Assembly: GCA_041685915.1 (NCBI GenBank)
Contig: JAWLEV010000006.1
Span: 1-59,524 of the forward strand
Origin: JAWLEV01 sp041685915
GTDB taxonomy: Bacteria > Chloroflexota > Anaerolineae > UBA1429
Direction of reading: 5' to 3'
Length of the DNA: 59,524 nucleotides
The position numbers and the translations under genes are program-made. The stretch's first letter is position 1, and every line of letters begins with the position of its first letter. The notes under the pieces are model-generated. The model saw only the letters and a list, made by a program, of their open reading frames with translations, did no database searches and was not told the origin of the DNA. Below, one piece after another: positions 31,592-39,410 of this stretch.

Positions 31592-34225
31592 ATGAACAAA
31601 GTGAAATGGCCCCGTATCGTCGTCATTATCTTGGATCTCTATCTCTTGGGCAGTCTGGGTGCATGGTTTACCCTGCGCTTCCTCCTCTGGCGTCTGCAAA
31701 GACAGAATCTCTGCTCGGTAGATGACGAGGATCGTCTCCAAGAACTCGAAAAAGGGCTGGAACACCACGCCACCCTATGGCCGACGCAGCCTCGATCAGG
31801 GCGCTATCATCAGATAGATCAGATGGCCCAAGAGACGTTGAAATCCTTAAAGCAGGTGATCGGACAAATCCGGGAGCGATGGCCGGCCGCAGCGCCTTCT
31901 ACGTCAACTCCCGTCGCTTTTTCGGATGCTCTGCGTTTTCGCGCCTGGCCTCCGCTATGCAAAGCCTTTACGGCATGGCGGCAGCACCGCCGAATGCAGC
32001 AATTGCTGAGCAGGGCTGAAACCCTTTTGGCCACTTTGAGGGAAAAAGAAAAACAGGCCCACCAGATACCCGACAAGGTACACGCCGCCTTATGTGAGGT
32101 GCGAGCGGAGGCGCGCCGCATCGGTGTACTCCTGGAAGCAGAGGTTGAAGCCGGCACCACAGGTCTGGAGGATGCGGAACACCAACTACAAACCATACAT
32201 GCTGAAATAGAACGGGGCCTCGACGCACTCGCCAACGCGGAAAAGGAAAACGTGGCCACAATCGTCCACAAGGCGGATGAACTGATGGAAAGGATGACTC
32301 CCCAACTTGAGGAACTCGACGATTTTATGGAGAGGACGGCAAGGGCCCGCAACAGGACTGAGAACGTTGCCCAGCGCGTACAAAGCAGTCTGGAATTGGC
32401 GCAGGAGCGTTGGGAGAGTCTGAAAGCGCGGGGCGCGACAGAGCCTTCTGTCCAGCGGGAACTGGAAACACTACAAAAAATAGTCCGAGAAATCACACAG
32501 ACGGCAAAGACAAGGACGGTAAAGGCCTATCGGCGCGTAACCAAAGACGTGAGTCGCTTTGATGTGGCTTTCCAATCTCTCTCGGAGAAGTTGGACCAAC
32601 TGGACGACCTGATAGAGCAAAGTCGAGAGACTATCAAGGGAGATGTACAGGCATTAGCCCAGGTGCAGGCCAGGTGCGACAAACTCTGTAAAACGAACCC
32701 TCTTTTGGATCCGGACAAGAGTGCGGAACTCATCGAAGAGGCTGCCGAGGCCTATATGGAAGCCGAGCGTCAGCGCGGCCTGGGAACCATAGAAGGATAC
32801 CAGTCAGCCATCGCCCTCTCTAAAAGGGCTGGGAGTCGCTTGCAAGAGGCCACAGAGGCTTTGGATGACCTCTTGGAAAAAAGCGACAGGATACGCGATC
32901 TCCTCGACCGACTCTCCCCCGAAGCTATAGGCGAATGGCACGAACGCGTACACCACCTGCGTGAGGCACTCCATATTTACACCATCCACTGGGAAGGGGG
33001 CTTGGCAGACAAAGTCGGACAGGCCATCTCAAATCTGGAACAGGTCTCCATGGATCTGGAACGGGTTCCGCCGGACGTGCGTTACAGACGGTCCTTTCGA
33101 CAGACGGAACTGCCCGAGGCCCTCAAGATGCTATCCCATGCCCAGACCTGCCTGGAGGAGGCAAGAGAGTCCATCGATGATTTGGAACAGGAAAAGGCAC
33201 ACATCCAATTACTGCGCGAGGAACTCGACAACCAAATGGACACGCTGACCCAGGACGTATGGCCGGACCTGGAAAGTAAAAAAGGACAGATGCTACCAGA
33301 GGTCCGCGAACGTCTCGGGGCCTTGCGCCAGGAATTCGTTGCCCAACGCCACAGGATTGAGACCCCTTCGCAGGTCGATTATCACAAGGCTTGCGAGGAA
33401 TGGCTGCCCTCCCTGACATCTCAACTGGAAGAGATCCGCACAACACACAAAAACGATATAGAGCACTATCAAAATGTGGCCCGAGAAACGAAAAAGACGT
33501 TGCAGCGTACGTGGGCAGGCCTGAACAAGATGCGTCCCTATGAACAACCCATGCCTCAAGAGGACATCGACGCCCTGAATGCCGAGCTTGAGAACTGGCA
33601 AGCAGCAGTGGAGGCAAACGTCCAAAATCCGGCCACGTTGCGCACGGTGGTGGGACGCCGCGCCGCAGCCCTCCGAGAGCGGATGGAAAGCGCCCAGCGC
33701 CAGATCCGCGAGGGACGAAGCAGATTGAAAGACCTATCCAAAGCGTACCAGCAATCGACTAGGAGGATACGTAACCTGCGCAGCAGCATACACGAGACAC
33801 AAGAGAATAGCCAATGGACCCATATCACGTGGGAGATCAAGGATGCACAGGACACATGGGAACAGGCGATAGCACTGAAGCGGGAAAGCGCGACGGCATC
33901 GACGCTCCGGGAAGCGAATAACCAACTCCAGGAAGCGGTCAATACCGCACAAAAAGCCAAAGAGACGTACAGGCGTATCGGGAATCAGATGGAACGCGCT
34001 CTACGTCAGTTGAACGATGAACTCCGAAATGTGGAAAAGAGGCTCGGGCGAGGACGCGACCGCATACAAAACCTTCAGGAAGAAGGTTCACCCGATGCAG
34101 CGCAAGAAATCGGCGAGGTATGCGATCGCGCGGAACGCAGAATAGAGATGGCAACGTCAGCCTCTACCTTTGAGGACGCTCTGAGACATTTACGAGAGGG
34201 CAGGGACATATTGGCACGTTTGTAG
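31592..34225 (+). CDS. Large membrane-anchored coiled-coil protein
   Basis: 877 residues: one N-terminal membrane helix (about 8-32), then almost unbroken charged heptad-type coiled-coil to the C-terminus, rich in Glu, Arg, Gln, Leu and Ala with few aromatic or Gly residues. The layout (N-terminal anchor plus long spectrin-like repeats) recalls EzrA-type cell-division regulators, but no sequence motif supports that name. The ATG at 31592 directly abuts AGGAG; a GTG at 31601 is better spaced. Separated by 47 bases from the dehydratase gene. Function unknown. Confidence 0.75.
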   Translation: MNKVKWPRIVVIILDLYLLGSLGAWFTLRFLLWRLQRQNLCSVDDEDRLQELEKGLEHHATLWPTQPRSGRYHQIDQMAQETLKSLKQVIGQIRERWPAAAPSTSTPVAFSDALRFRAWPPLCKAFTAWRQHRRMQQLLSRAETLLATLREKEKQAHQIPDKVHAALCEVRAEARRIGVLLEAEVEAGTTGLEDAEHQLQTIHAEIERGLDALANAEKENVATIVHKADELMERMTPQLEELDDFMERTARARNRTENVAQRVQSSLELAQERWESLKARGATEPSVQRELETLQKIVREITQTAKTRTVKAYRRVTKDVSRFDVAFQSLSEKLDQLDDLIEQSRETIKGDVQALAQVQARCDKLCKTNPLLDPDKSAELIEEAAEAYMEAERQRGLGTIEGYQSAIALSKRAGSRLQEATEALDDLLEKSDRIRDLLDRLSPEAIGEWHERVHHLREALHIYTIHWEGGLADKVGQAISNLEQVSMDLERVPPDVRYRRSFRQTELPEALKMLSHAQTCLEEARESIDDLEQEKAHIQLLREELDNQMDTLTQDVWPDLESKKGQMLPEVRERLGALRQEFVAQRHRIETPSQVDYHKACEEWLPSLTSQLEEIRTTHKNDIEHYQNVARETKKTLQRTWAGLNKMRPYEQPMPQEDIDALNAELENWQAAVEANVQNPATLRTVVGRRAAALRERMESAQRQIREGRSRLKDLSKAYQQSTRRIRNLRSSIHETQENSQWTHITWEIKDAQDTWEQAIALKRESATASTLREANNQLQEAVNTAQKAKETYRRIGNQMERALRQLNDELRNVEKRLGRGRDRIQNLQEEGSPDAAQEIGEVCDRAERRIEMATSASTFEDALRHLREGRDILARL

Positions 34226-34245
34226 GAGACAGATTGCCAGAAACT

Positions 34246-34875
34246 TTATCCCTGTTCCTTTTGTTCTTCCCTGTCGGCGAGTGTGGGAACAGCCTCCATC
34301 ACCACCGGCAGGCCGCGGGCCAAACAGAAGCCCAAGGCGATCCAACTCGTGACATTAAACACCACCGAGCTTGTTGCCACTAACCCCGTAGAAACGGCTC
34401 CCCGTAACGCATAGGCCTGTAGGGCGTGGGCCGTGGCCAGACCAGCAAAGGAGACAAGTTTGCTTGCGCCATAGATACCACGCATAAAAGAACTGGCCAC
34501 GAGCCACTTGCCGATCTTCGTACGCATGGCGCCAAAAGGGGTCTCCCCCTCCCGGACGTGCAGACCCCGTAACGCATCCACCACCGTGCCACGCACGACA
34601 TAGACGAGAGGAATCACCACAGATATCAACCCCAGATGGGCATAGACAACCCAGAGAACCAGTTCAACAGTCCTGTCCATCATGATATCCAGCACGCTTC
34701 CCAGCAGCGAGGTCTCACCACGCGCACGGGCCACGATACCATCGAGGGAATCCATGCCGATAAGCAAAAGTAATAGAGGAACACCTACAAGACGGGGCGT
34801 GGCACCTGCAGCATAGAGCAAAAGTACGATGATGATCAACAAGGGAAAACGAGCAAGCGTGATGAGATTAGCCAT
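34246..34875 (-). CDS. CDP-alcohol phosphatidyltransferase
   Basis: 209 residues from the ATG at 34875 (the frame is open to 34899). Five or more membrane segments and the catalytic signature D-x2-D-G-x2-A-R-x8-G-x3-D-x3-D, read as DSLDGIVARARGETSLLGSVLDIMMD split over about residues 42-67. Transfers a phosphatidyl group from CDP-diacylglycerol to a polyol such as glycerol-3-phosphate or inositol phosphate; the polyol is not readable. Last gene of the phosphofructokinase run, convergent with the coiled-coil gene. Confidence 0.88.
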   Translation of the reverse strand: MANLITLARFPLLIIIVLLLYAAGATPRLVGVPLLLLLIGMDSLDGIVARARGETSLLGSVLDIMMDRTVELVLWVVYAHLGLISVVIPLVYVVRGTVVDALRGLHVREGETPFGAMRTKIGKWLVASSFMRGIYGASKLVSFAGLATAHALQAYALRGAVSTGLVATSSVVFNVTSWIALGFCLARGLPVVMEAVPTLADREEQKEQG

Positions 34876-34909
34876 GAGCACCCTCTTTAAACAAGCCAAA
34901 AGTCGAAAC

Positions 34910-35884
34910 CTATGTCTTCTGTGCCTTCCTTTTCTGCATCTTTTCCGCCTCGCGACGCGCTAACTGCGATGCCTCCTGACTATAATCCCCCCGCGCATCC
35001 TGCGACAAAAAGCGCCAGGTAATCGCATGCGCATCCATAGCACGCTCAAGCGCTTCCCACACCTCTTTATTCTTGACCCGCTTCCCTCCCCGCGTTTGCC
35101 ATCCCCGCCGCTTCCAGGCCGGCAACCACCGCGTCGCTCCATAAAGGACGTACTTGGAGGGCGTGTATATGGTTGCCCTGGAGCGCTCTTCCAGGGATCG
35201 AAGAGCGGCGATCACTGCCCACAGTTCCATGGCATTGCTCGTGGCAGAGGGTCGTGCCCCTGAGACGACCTCTGATGCGTCATCGCGTACGAGGACGGCA
35301 GCATAACCTCCCACCTGCATCTTACACGCTTCATCTTCAACTATCAGAGCGCATCCCCGCGTATAGATATCTACTTGGGGCAAAGCTCTATACTCCACAG
35401 TCTCATCCTTCACGCGAGGAGGGGTATCCGACGCCACCAAAGTCTGTCGGGCCTCGGTGGCCAGCGCGTCGGCGCGCTCGTTGAGGGGATTTCCGGCGTG
35501 CCCCTTGACCCAGCGCCATTCCACCCGATGTCTGTGCACCTCATCGGCCAGCTCACGCCAGAGATCCTGATTCTCCACGGCGTCCCCACCCGACGTACGC
35601 CACCCCTCCTCCTGCCAGGAGGGAAGCCAGTCAGTGATCCCTCGACGAAGGTACTGAGAGTCCGTATAGAGGATCACCTTACAGGAACGCTTCAACGTCC
35701 GCAGCGCAGAGAGAGCCGCTTTCAACTCCATACGGTTGTTCGTCGTCGCCGCAGAGGCACCGCTGATCTCCTTTGTGTGATCCCCGTAAAGCAATACGGC
35801 ACCCCACCCGCCGGGACCGGGATTGGGATCACATCCCCCATCCGTATAGATCTCCACCTCAGGCCACGAGTCAGAGGAGGTCAC
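34910..35884 (-). CDS. rnhA: Tandem RNase HI protein, second copy catalytically dead
   Basis: 324 residues, GTG start with GGAGGGG upstream. First domain (about 8-147) is a full RNase HI: D15 (YTDGG), E53 (RMELKA), D75 (YTDSQY), H129 (KGHAGN) and D139 (ERADALA). A second RNase HI-like domain (about 170-315) aligns block by block but has R176, E220, P242 and Ser in place of the last Asp, and Asp/Gln where the His loop should be, so it cannot cut. It keeps the basic helix around WLPAWKRRGWQTRGG that handles nucleic acid in the family, so it may act as a binding module. Degrades RNA in RNA-DNA hybrids. Confidence 0.9.
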   Translation of the reverse strand: MTSSDSWPEVEIYTDGGCDPNPGPGGWGAVLLYGDHTKEISGASAATTNNRMELKAALSALRTLKRSCKVILYTDSQYLRRGITDWLPSWQEEGWRTSGGDAVENQDLWRELADEVHRHRVEWRWVKGHAGNPLNERADALATEARQTLVASDTPPRVKDETVEYRALPQVDIYTRGCALIVEDEACKMQVGGYAAVLVRDDASEVVSGARPSATSNAMELWAVIAALRSLEERSRATIYTPSKYVLYGATRWLPAWKRRGWQTRGGKRVKNKEVWEALERAMDAHAITWRFLSQDARGDYSQEASQLARREAEKMQKRKAQKT

Positions 35885-35937
35885 TTACCATCCCCTCCTT
35901 CTCTCGAACGCCGGTTCCCTCGCGAGTAACTCCACCG

Positions 35938-36900
35938 CTACAGAAGCGATTCCCAGAGGAGGGCTACGCTCTCGTGAGGCGCCCCCGCCTCGATCAGGGA
36001 GGCCATACGCTCACGACCGATCTTGTCCAAAAGTTTCTCGGCAAGGGACATCACCTTCAGTGTTGTGGTCTGAACGCCCAAGACGTCATCGCCGCTGCGT
36101 GTGAGCACGTCGTAGGCAAACCAACCTTCCCAATCTGCCCGCTGCAAATAATAGAGCGTCTCCAGCAGGTCCCACACGTGAACGGAGCCCGGAATCATGT
36201 CCCAATCCCAATCCCCGCCGTTATCGTTAAAATGCATATAAAAGAGCTTGTCCGCGTCAGCCGTGAGGGCTGCCGTGGCCGCTGGCGCCTCTTGGGCGAT
36301 GAGCGCGTGTCCCACATCATAGGTGATACCCACATTGGGCAACCCCACCTGATCACAAAGGTACAATGCCCGCCCCGTATCGGCAAGGATACAATAGTTT
36401 CGCGACTCTTTGATCTTGTATTCTAAACTCACGCGAACATCATCCCGATGGCTCGCCGCCTCGCGTATACCCTCCACCAACCAGTGCCATTGCTGGACAT
36501 AGTCCGCCTGGAAGGCATAGTTATGTCCATCTATTAGGGGGCAACAGGTTACCATCTCCGCCCCCAGATCGGCGGCCAGATCCATACTGGTCTCCAGGTC
36601 GCGCACGGCCTCAGCGCGAATGGCAGGATCACTGGAAGTAAAGGATCCCTCACGCCATTTATCATCCCCTTTGACGTTCAAATTCACCGCCGACACGGGC
36701 CAACCCGAAGCCAGAATCTGTTCAAGCCCCTCTTCAAGATCACGAAATTCGGAGGGATAGACGACCTCTATACCATCACAGCCGGGAATATCGTAAAGCA
36801 TGTCGAGCCGCTCAGCCAGGGACCGGGGTTCTGTGTAGGTATGGAAACGATCCCGCTGCTGTCCCAATAGCCCCACCATGACAGCGTTTTGCACTTTCAT
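35938..36900 (-). CDS. Xylose-isomerase-like TIM-barrel sugar isomerase/epimerase
   Basis: 320 residues from the ATG at 36900 with GAGGAG seven bases upstream; an ATG at 36906 is too close. AP-endonuclease-2/xylose-isomerase fold with metal ligands expected in VSLEYKIKE (Glu), TYDVGHAL (Asp/His), MHFNDNGGDWDWD (His/Asp) and YDVL near the end. Such enzymes isomerise or epimerise sugars or myo-inositol derivatives. 39 bases after the phosphofructokinase gene, which suggests feeding a sugar into glycolysis. Substrate unknown; a sugar-phosphate isomerase acting on rhamnose-type ketoses is one option. Confidence 0.75.
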   Translation of the reverse strand: MKVQNAVMVGLLGQQRDRFHTYTEPRSLAERLDMLYDIPGCDGIEVVYPSEFRDLEEGLEQILASGWPVSAVNLNVKGDDKWREGSFTSSDPAIRAEAVRDLETSMDLAADLGAEMVTCCPLIDGHNYAFQADYVQQWHWLVEGIREAASHRDDVRVSLEYKIKESRNYCILADTGRALYLCDQVGLPNVGITYDVGHALIAQEAPAATAALTADADKLFYMHFNDNGGDWDWDMIPGSVHVWDLLETLYYLQRADWEGWFAYDVLTRSGDDVLGVQTTTLKVMSLAEKLLDKIGRERMASLIEAGAPHESVALLWESLL

Positions 36901-36939
36901 AACCATACTCCTCGTATTGTATATCTATAGGAAGCCAGT

Positions 36940-37908
36940 TCACTGAGCCATGATATTAGCCAGCTCGAACAATTCCAAATCTATGGGCTTTTGGCGCCCT
37001 ATAATCTCTTCCAGAGGCGTGGTCACGATCTCATCACCGCGGATACCTACCAGTTCCCCCACTTTGTCGTGTAAAAGGGCCCGCACAGCCTCCTCCCCCA
37101 GACGCGTAGCCAGGAGGCGATCCGCAGCCGTTGGCTTGGCACCACGTTGTACATGACCGAGAATTGTCACCCGAAGCGCGAATCCCGTCTCTCGAGAATC
37201 GCTCAAACAATCGTAGAGCCTGCGCGCATCGTTCTCCGCCCCTTCGGCAACCACCACTACGGCATCCCTCTTCCCTCGCTCATAGGCCGCCCGCAGTTCT
37301 TGCGCCACCTTTTCAGGGGGAATTTCTCGCTCTGGGATCACCACCACTTCTGCCCCTCCCGCGATTCCGGCCATCAACGCCACGTAACCGCACTTCCGTC
37401 CCATGGTTTCCACCAAAAAGGCGCGCCGATGGGAGGCTGCCGTGATTTTGAGTCGGTCGATGGCCTCGCGGACCACGTTGATCGCCGTGTCAACACCAAT
37501 CGTGACGTCCGTACCCTCCAAATCGTTGTCGATCGTGGAAGAGATCCCTACCACAGGATAGCCCATTTCGCACAGTTCGTAGGATCCGGTCTGCGAGCCG
37601 TCGCCACCAATAACGATTAACGCCTCCACGTAGCGCTGCCGCAGATTGTCCAGAGCCTTTTCACGCCCCTCAACGGTACGGAATTCCTCACAACGGGAAC
37701 TCCCCAAGAACGTCCCTCCTGTCTGCATAATGCCACCCACGTCACGGGCCGAGAGAAAAGAGATATCGTCCTCGATAAGCCCTTGGTATCCATCACGTAC
37801 GCCCAAAACCTCCAGCCCCTTCGCAAGCCCGACGCGCACGATGGCGCGTACGGCCGCATTCATGCCTGGTGCATCTCCGCCACTTGTCAAGACGGCGATT
37901 CGTTTCAT
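36940..37908 (-). CDS. pfkA: ATP-dependent 6-phosphofructokinase
   Basis: 322 residues from the ATG at 37908 (ribosome site GGAGGGAG). LTSGGDAPGMNAAVR opens the protein; VIGGDGS carries Gly where PPi-dependent enzymes have Asp, so ATP is the expected donor; the catalytic TIDND and the MGRKCGYVAL block follow. Phosphorylates fructose-6-phosphate to fructose-1,6-bisphosphate in glycolysis. First gene of a four-gene minus-strand run, behind its own promoter at 37980-38007. Confidence 0.96.
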   Translation of the reverse strand: MKRIAVLTSGGDAPGMNAAVRAIVRVGLAKGLEVLGVRDGYQGLIEDDISFLSARDVGGIMQTGGTFLGSSRCEEFRTVEGREKALDNLRQRYVEALIVIGGDGSQTGSYELCEMGYPVVGISSTIDNDLEGTDVTIGVDTAINVVREAIDRLKITAASHRRAFLVETMGRKCGYVALMAGIAGGAEVVVIPEREIPPEKVAQELRAAYERGKRDAVVVVAEGAENDARRLYDCLSDSRETGFALRVTILGHVQRGAKPTAADRLLATRLGEEAVRALLHDKVGELVGIRGDEIVTTPLEEIIGRQKPIDLELFELANIMAQ

Positions 37909-37979
37909 ATATGGGACGCTCCCTCCGACATTCCGATCTTTCTCAAAGACGACCAAAAGTCCCCGGTCAAGTCAGACCC

Positions 37980-38007
37980 ATTGTACCCGAGGAGCCTCTC
38001 GTGTCAA
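37980..38007 (-). promoter_or_regulatory. Sigma70-type promoter for pfkA
   Basis: TTGACA (38002-38007), 16-bp spacer, TACAAT (37980-37985) on the minus strand. Confidence 0.82.
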
Positions 38008-38029
38008 CCAACGGATGTCAACTCTTTTT

Positions 38030-38057
38030 TTGCCAAATCGGACAATTATTGTATACT
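38030..38057 (+). promoter_or_regulatory. Sigma70-type promoter for the DUF58-TgpA pair
   Basis: TTGCCA (38030-38035), 16-bp spacer, TATACT (38052-38057), 25 bases before the GTG start. Back to back with the pfkA promoter, 22 bases apart. Confidence 0.7.
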
Positions 38058-38082
38058 TTTTGAAAAAGGAGCCGCTGATCCT

Positions 38083-39408
38083 GTGATAAACATTTCTGTT
38101 CGTTTGACATCGTGGATTCCCGTCTTTGTAACGGGCATCCTGCTATTGTTACAGATATTTTCCCCCGCTCCTCCCATCATGTCTACCTTGCTTGTCATCC
38201 TGCTCGTGCTGGTTGTTTCCTTTATATGGGCACGGCAACTTGCCAAAGGACTCACGCTTCACCGGCAACGGCGCTACGGATGGGCTCAGGTGGGCGATAT
38301 TATCGAGGAGCGCTTTATCCTCCATAACGATTCTTGGGTCCCCGTGTTATGGGCCCGACTCCTTGATCGCAGCAATCTCCCCGGATATAACGTCGGCCGC
38401 GCCGTAGGATTGGGCCCTCGTAGTTCGACTTATTGGAAAACGGAGGGAAAATGCACCCGCCGGGGCGTGTACAGGCTCGGTCCGGCCGAACTCTCCACGG
38501 GCGATCCCTTTGGTCTCTTCAGCGTTATTCTGGAACATAATTACAGTGAGGAGTTTGTCGTGTATCCCCCCATCGCGGCCCTACCAGATCTCCTGCAACC
38601 GCGAGGAATGGCGCGGGGCACGGCCAGGACCAATGTTCACAGTCTTGAATTGACCACTAACGCCTCCTCCGTGAGGTCTTACGTGCCAGGAGATGCCCTG
38701 AATCGCATCCACTGGCCCTCGACAGCCCGTCGCTCCATGCCCGGGGATGAAGAGATATTTGTCAAAGAGTTCGACCTGGAACCCTCGGGCGACTTGTGGC
38801 TCGTCCTCGACCTGGACGAGGAGGTGCACGTAGGAGAAGGAGAAGAGTCGACAGAAGAGTACGCTGTCATCCTCACCGCCTCGCTGGCCAACGAGATGCT
38901 TCGCGCCAACCATGCCGTCGGCCTCATGACCTATATGGAGGACCCCATCGTTATCCCTCCCCAAAAGGGACATGAACAACTATGGGAATTGCTGCGCGTG
39001 CTGGCCGGTGCCCATGCCGAGGCACAGATCGATCTCACAGAGCTGCTCGAGATCTTTGAAACCGTCATGGGCCGAGGCATGACCGTCGCCCTGCTTACCC
39101 CCTCGGACGACCCCTCCTGGATCAAGGGAATCAGCAACATGTTGCGCCACAGCATACATCCCACAGCCCTCCTGCTGGACGGCCGGTCTTTTGGCGGGGA
39201 TGGAAGTGTGCAGCGTGTACGCGAGGCACTCTCGGATCTGGGAGTTTCCGGACACATAATCGAGAAGGATTTTGAATTCCAACACATCGGACAGGAAAGG
39301 CAACAGCGTCCCACCTACAAGGTGCTTGGAACCGGCCGAGTGGTGGTGGCCGATCCTGGTACAGAAGAGGAAGCCAACTGGAAGCCAGTAGGACGAGGGA
39401 GGACATAG
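38083..39408 (+). CDS. DUF58-domain membrane protein
   Basis: 441 residues from a GTG at 38083 with AAGGAG eleven bases upstream; the frame is open far upstream but crosses the pfkA promoter region. Two N-terminal membrane helices, a beta-rich region (CTRRGVYRLGPAELSTGDPFGLF) and the DUF58 core with SVRSYVPGDALNRIHWPSTAR, a degenerate von Willebrand A-like domain. DUF58 proteins work with MoxR ATPases and transglutaminase-like proteins at the membrane. TgpA starts two bases after its stop, so they form one unit. Confidence 0.88.
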   Translation: MINISVRLTSWIPVFVTGILLLLQIFSPAPPIMSTLLVILLVLVVSFIWARQLAKGLTLHRQRRYGWAQVGDIIEERFILHNDSWVPVLWARLLDRSNLPGYNVGRAVGLGPRSSTYWKTEGKCTRRGVYRLGPAELSTGDPFGLFSVILEHNYSEEFVVYPPIAALPDLLQPRGMARGTARTNVHSLELTTNASSVRSYVPGDALNRIHWPSTARRSMPGDEEIFVKEFDLEPSGDLWLVLDLDEEVHVGEGEESTEEYAVILTASLANEMLRANHAVGLMTYMEDPIVIPPQKGHEQLWELLRVLAGAHAEAQIDLTELLEIFETVMGRGMTVALLTPSDDPSWIKGISNMLRHSIHPTALLLDGRSFGGDGSVQRVREALSDLGVSGHIIEKDFEFQHIGQERQQRPTYKVLGTGRVVVADPGTEEEANWKPVGRGRT

Positions 39409-39410
39409 AA

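Noticed and set aside
37783..38082. Upstream extension of the DUF58 frame
   Set aside because: It runs through the pfkA start and both divergent promoters and lacks a ribosome site; GTG at 38083 with AAGGAG is preferred.
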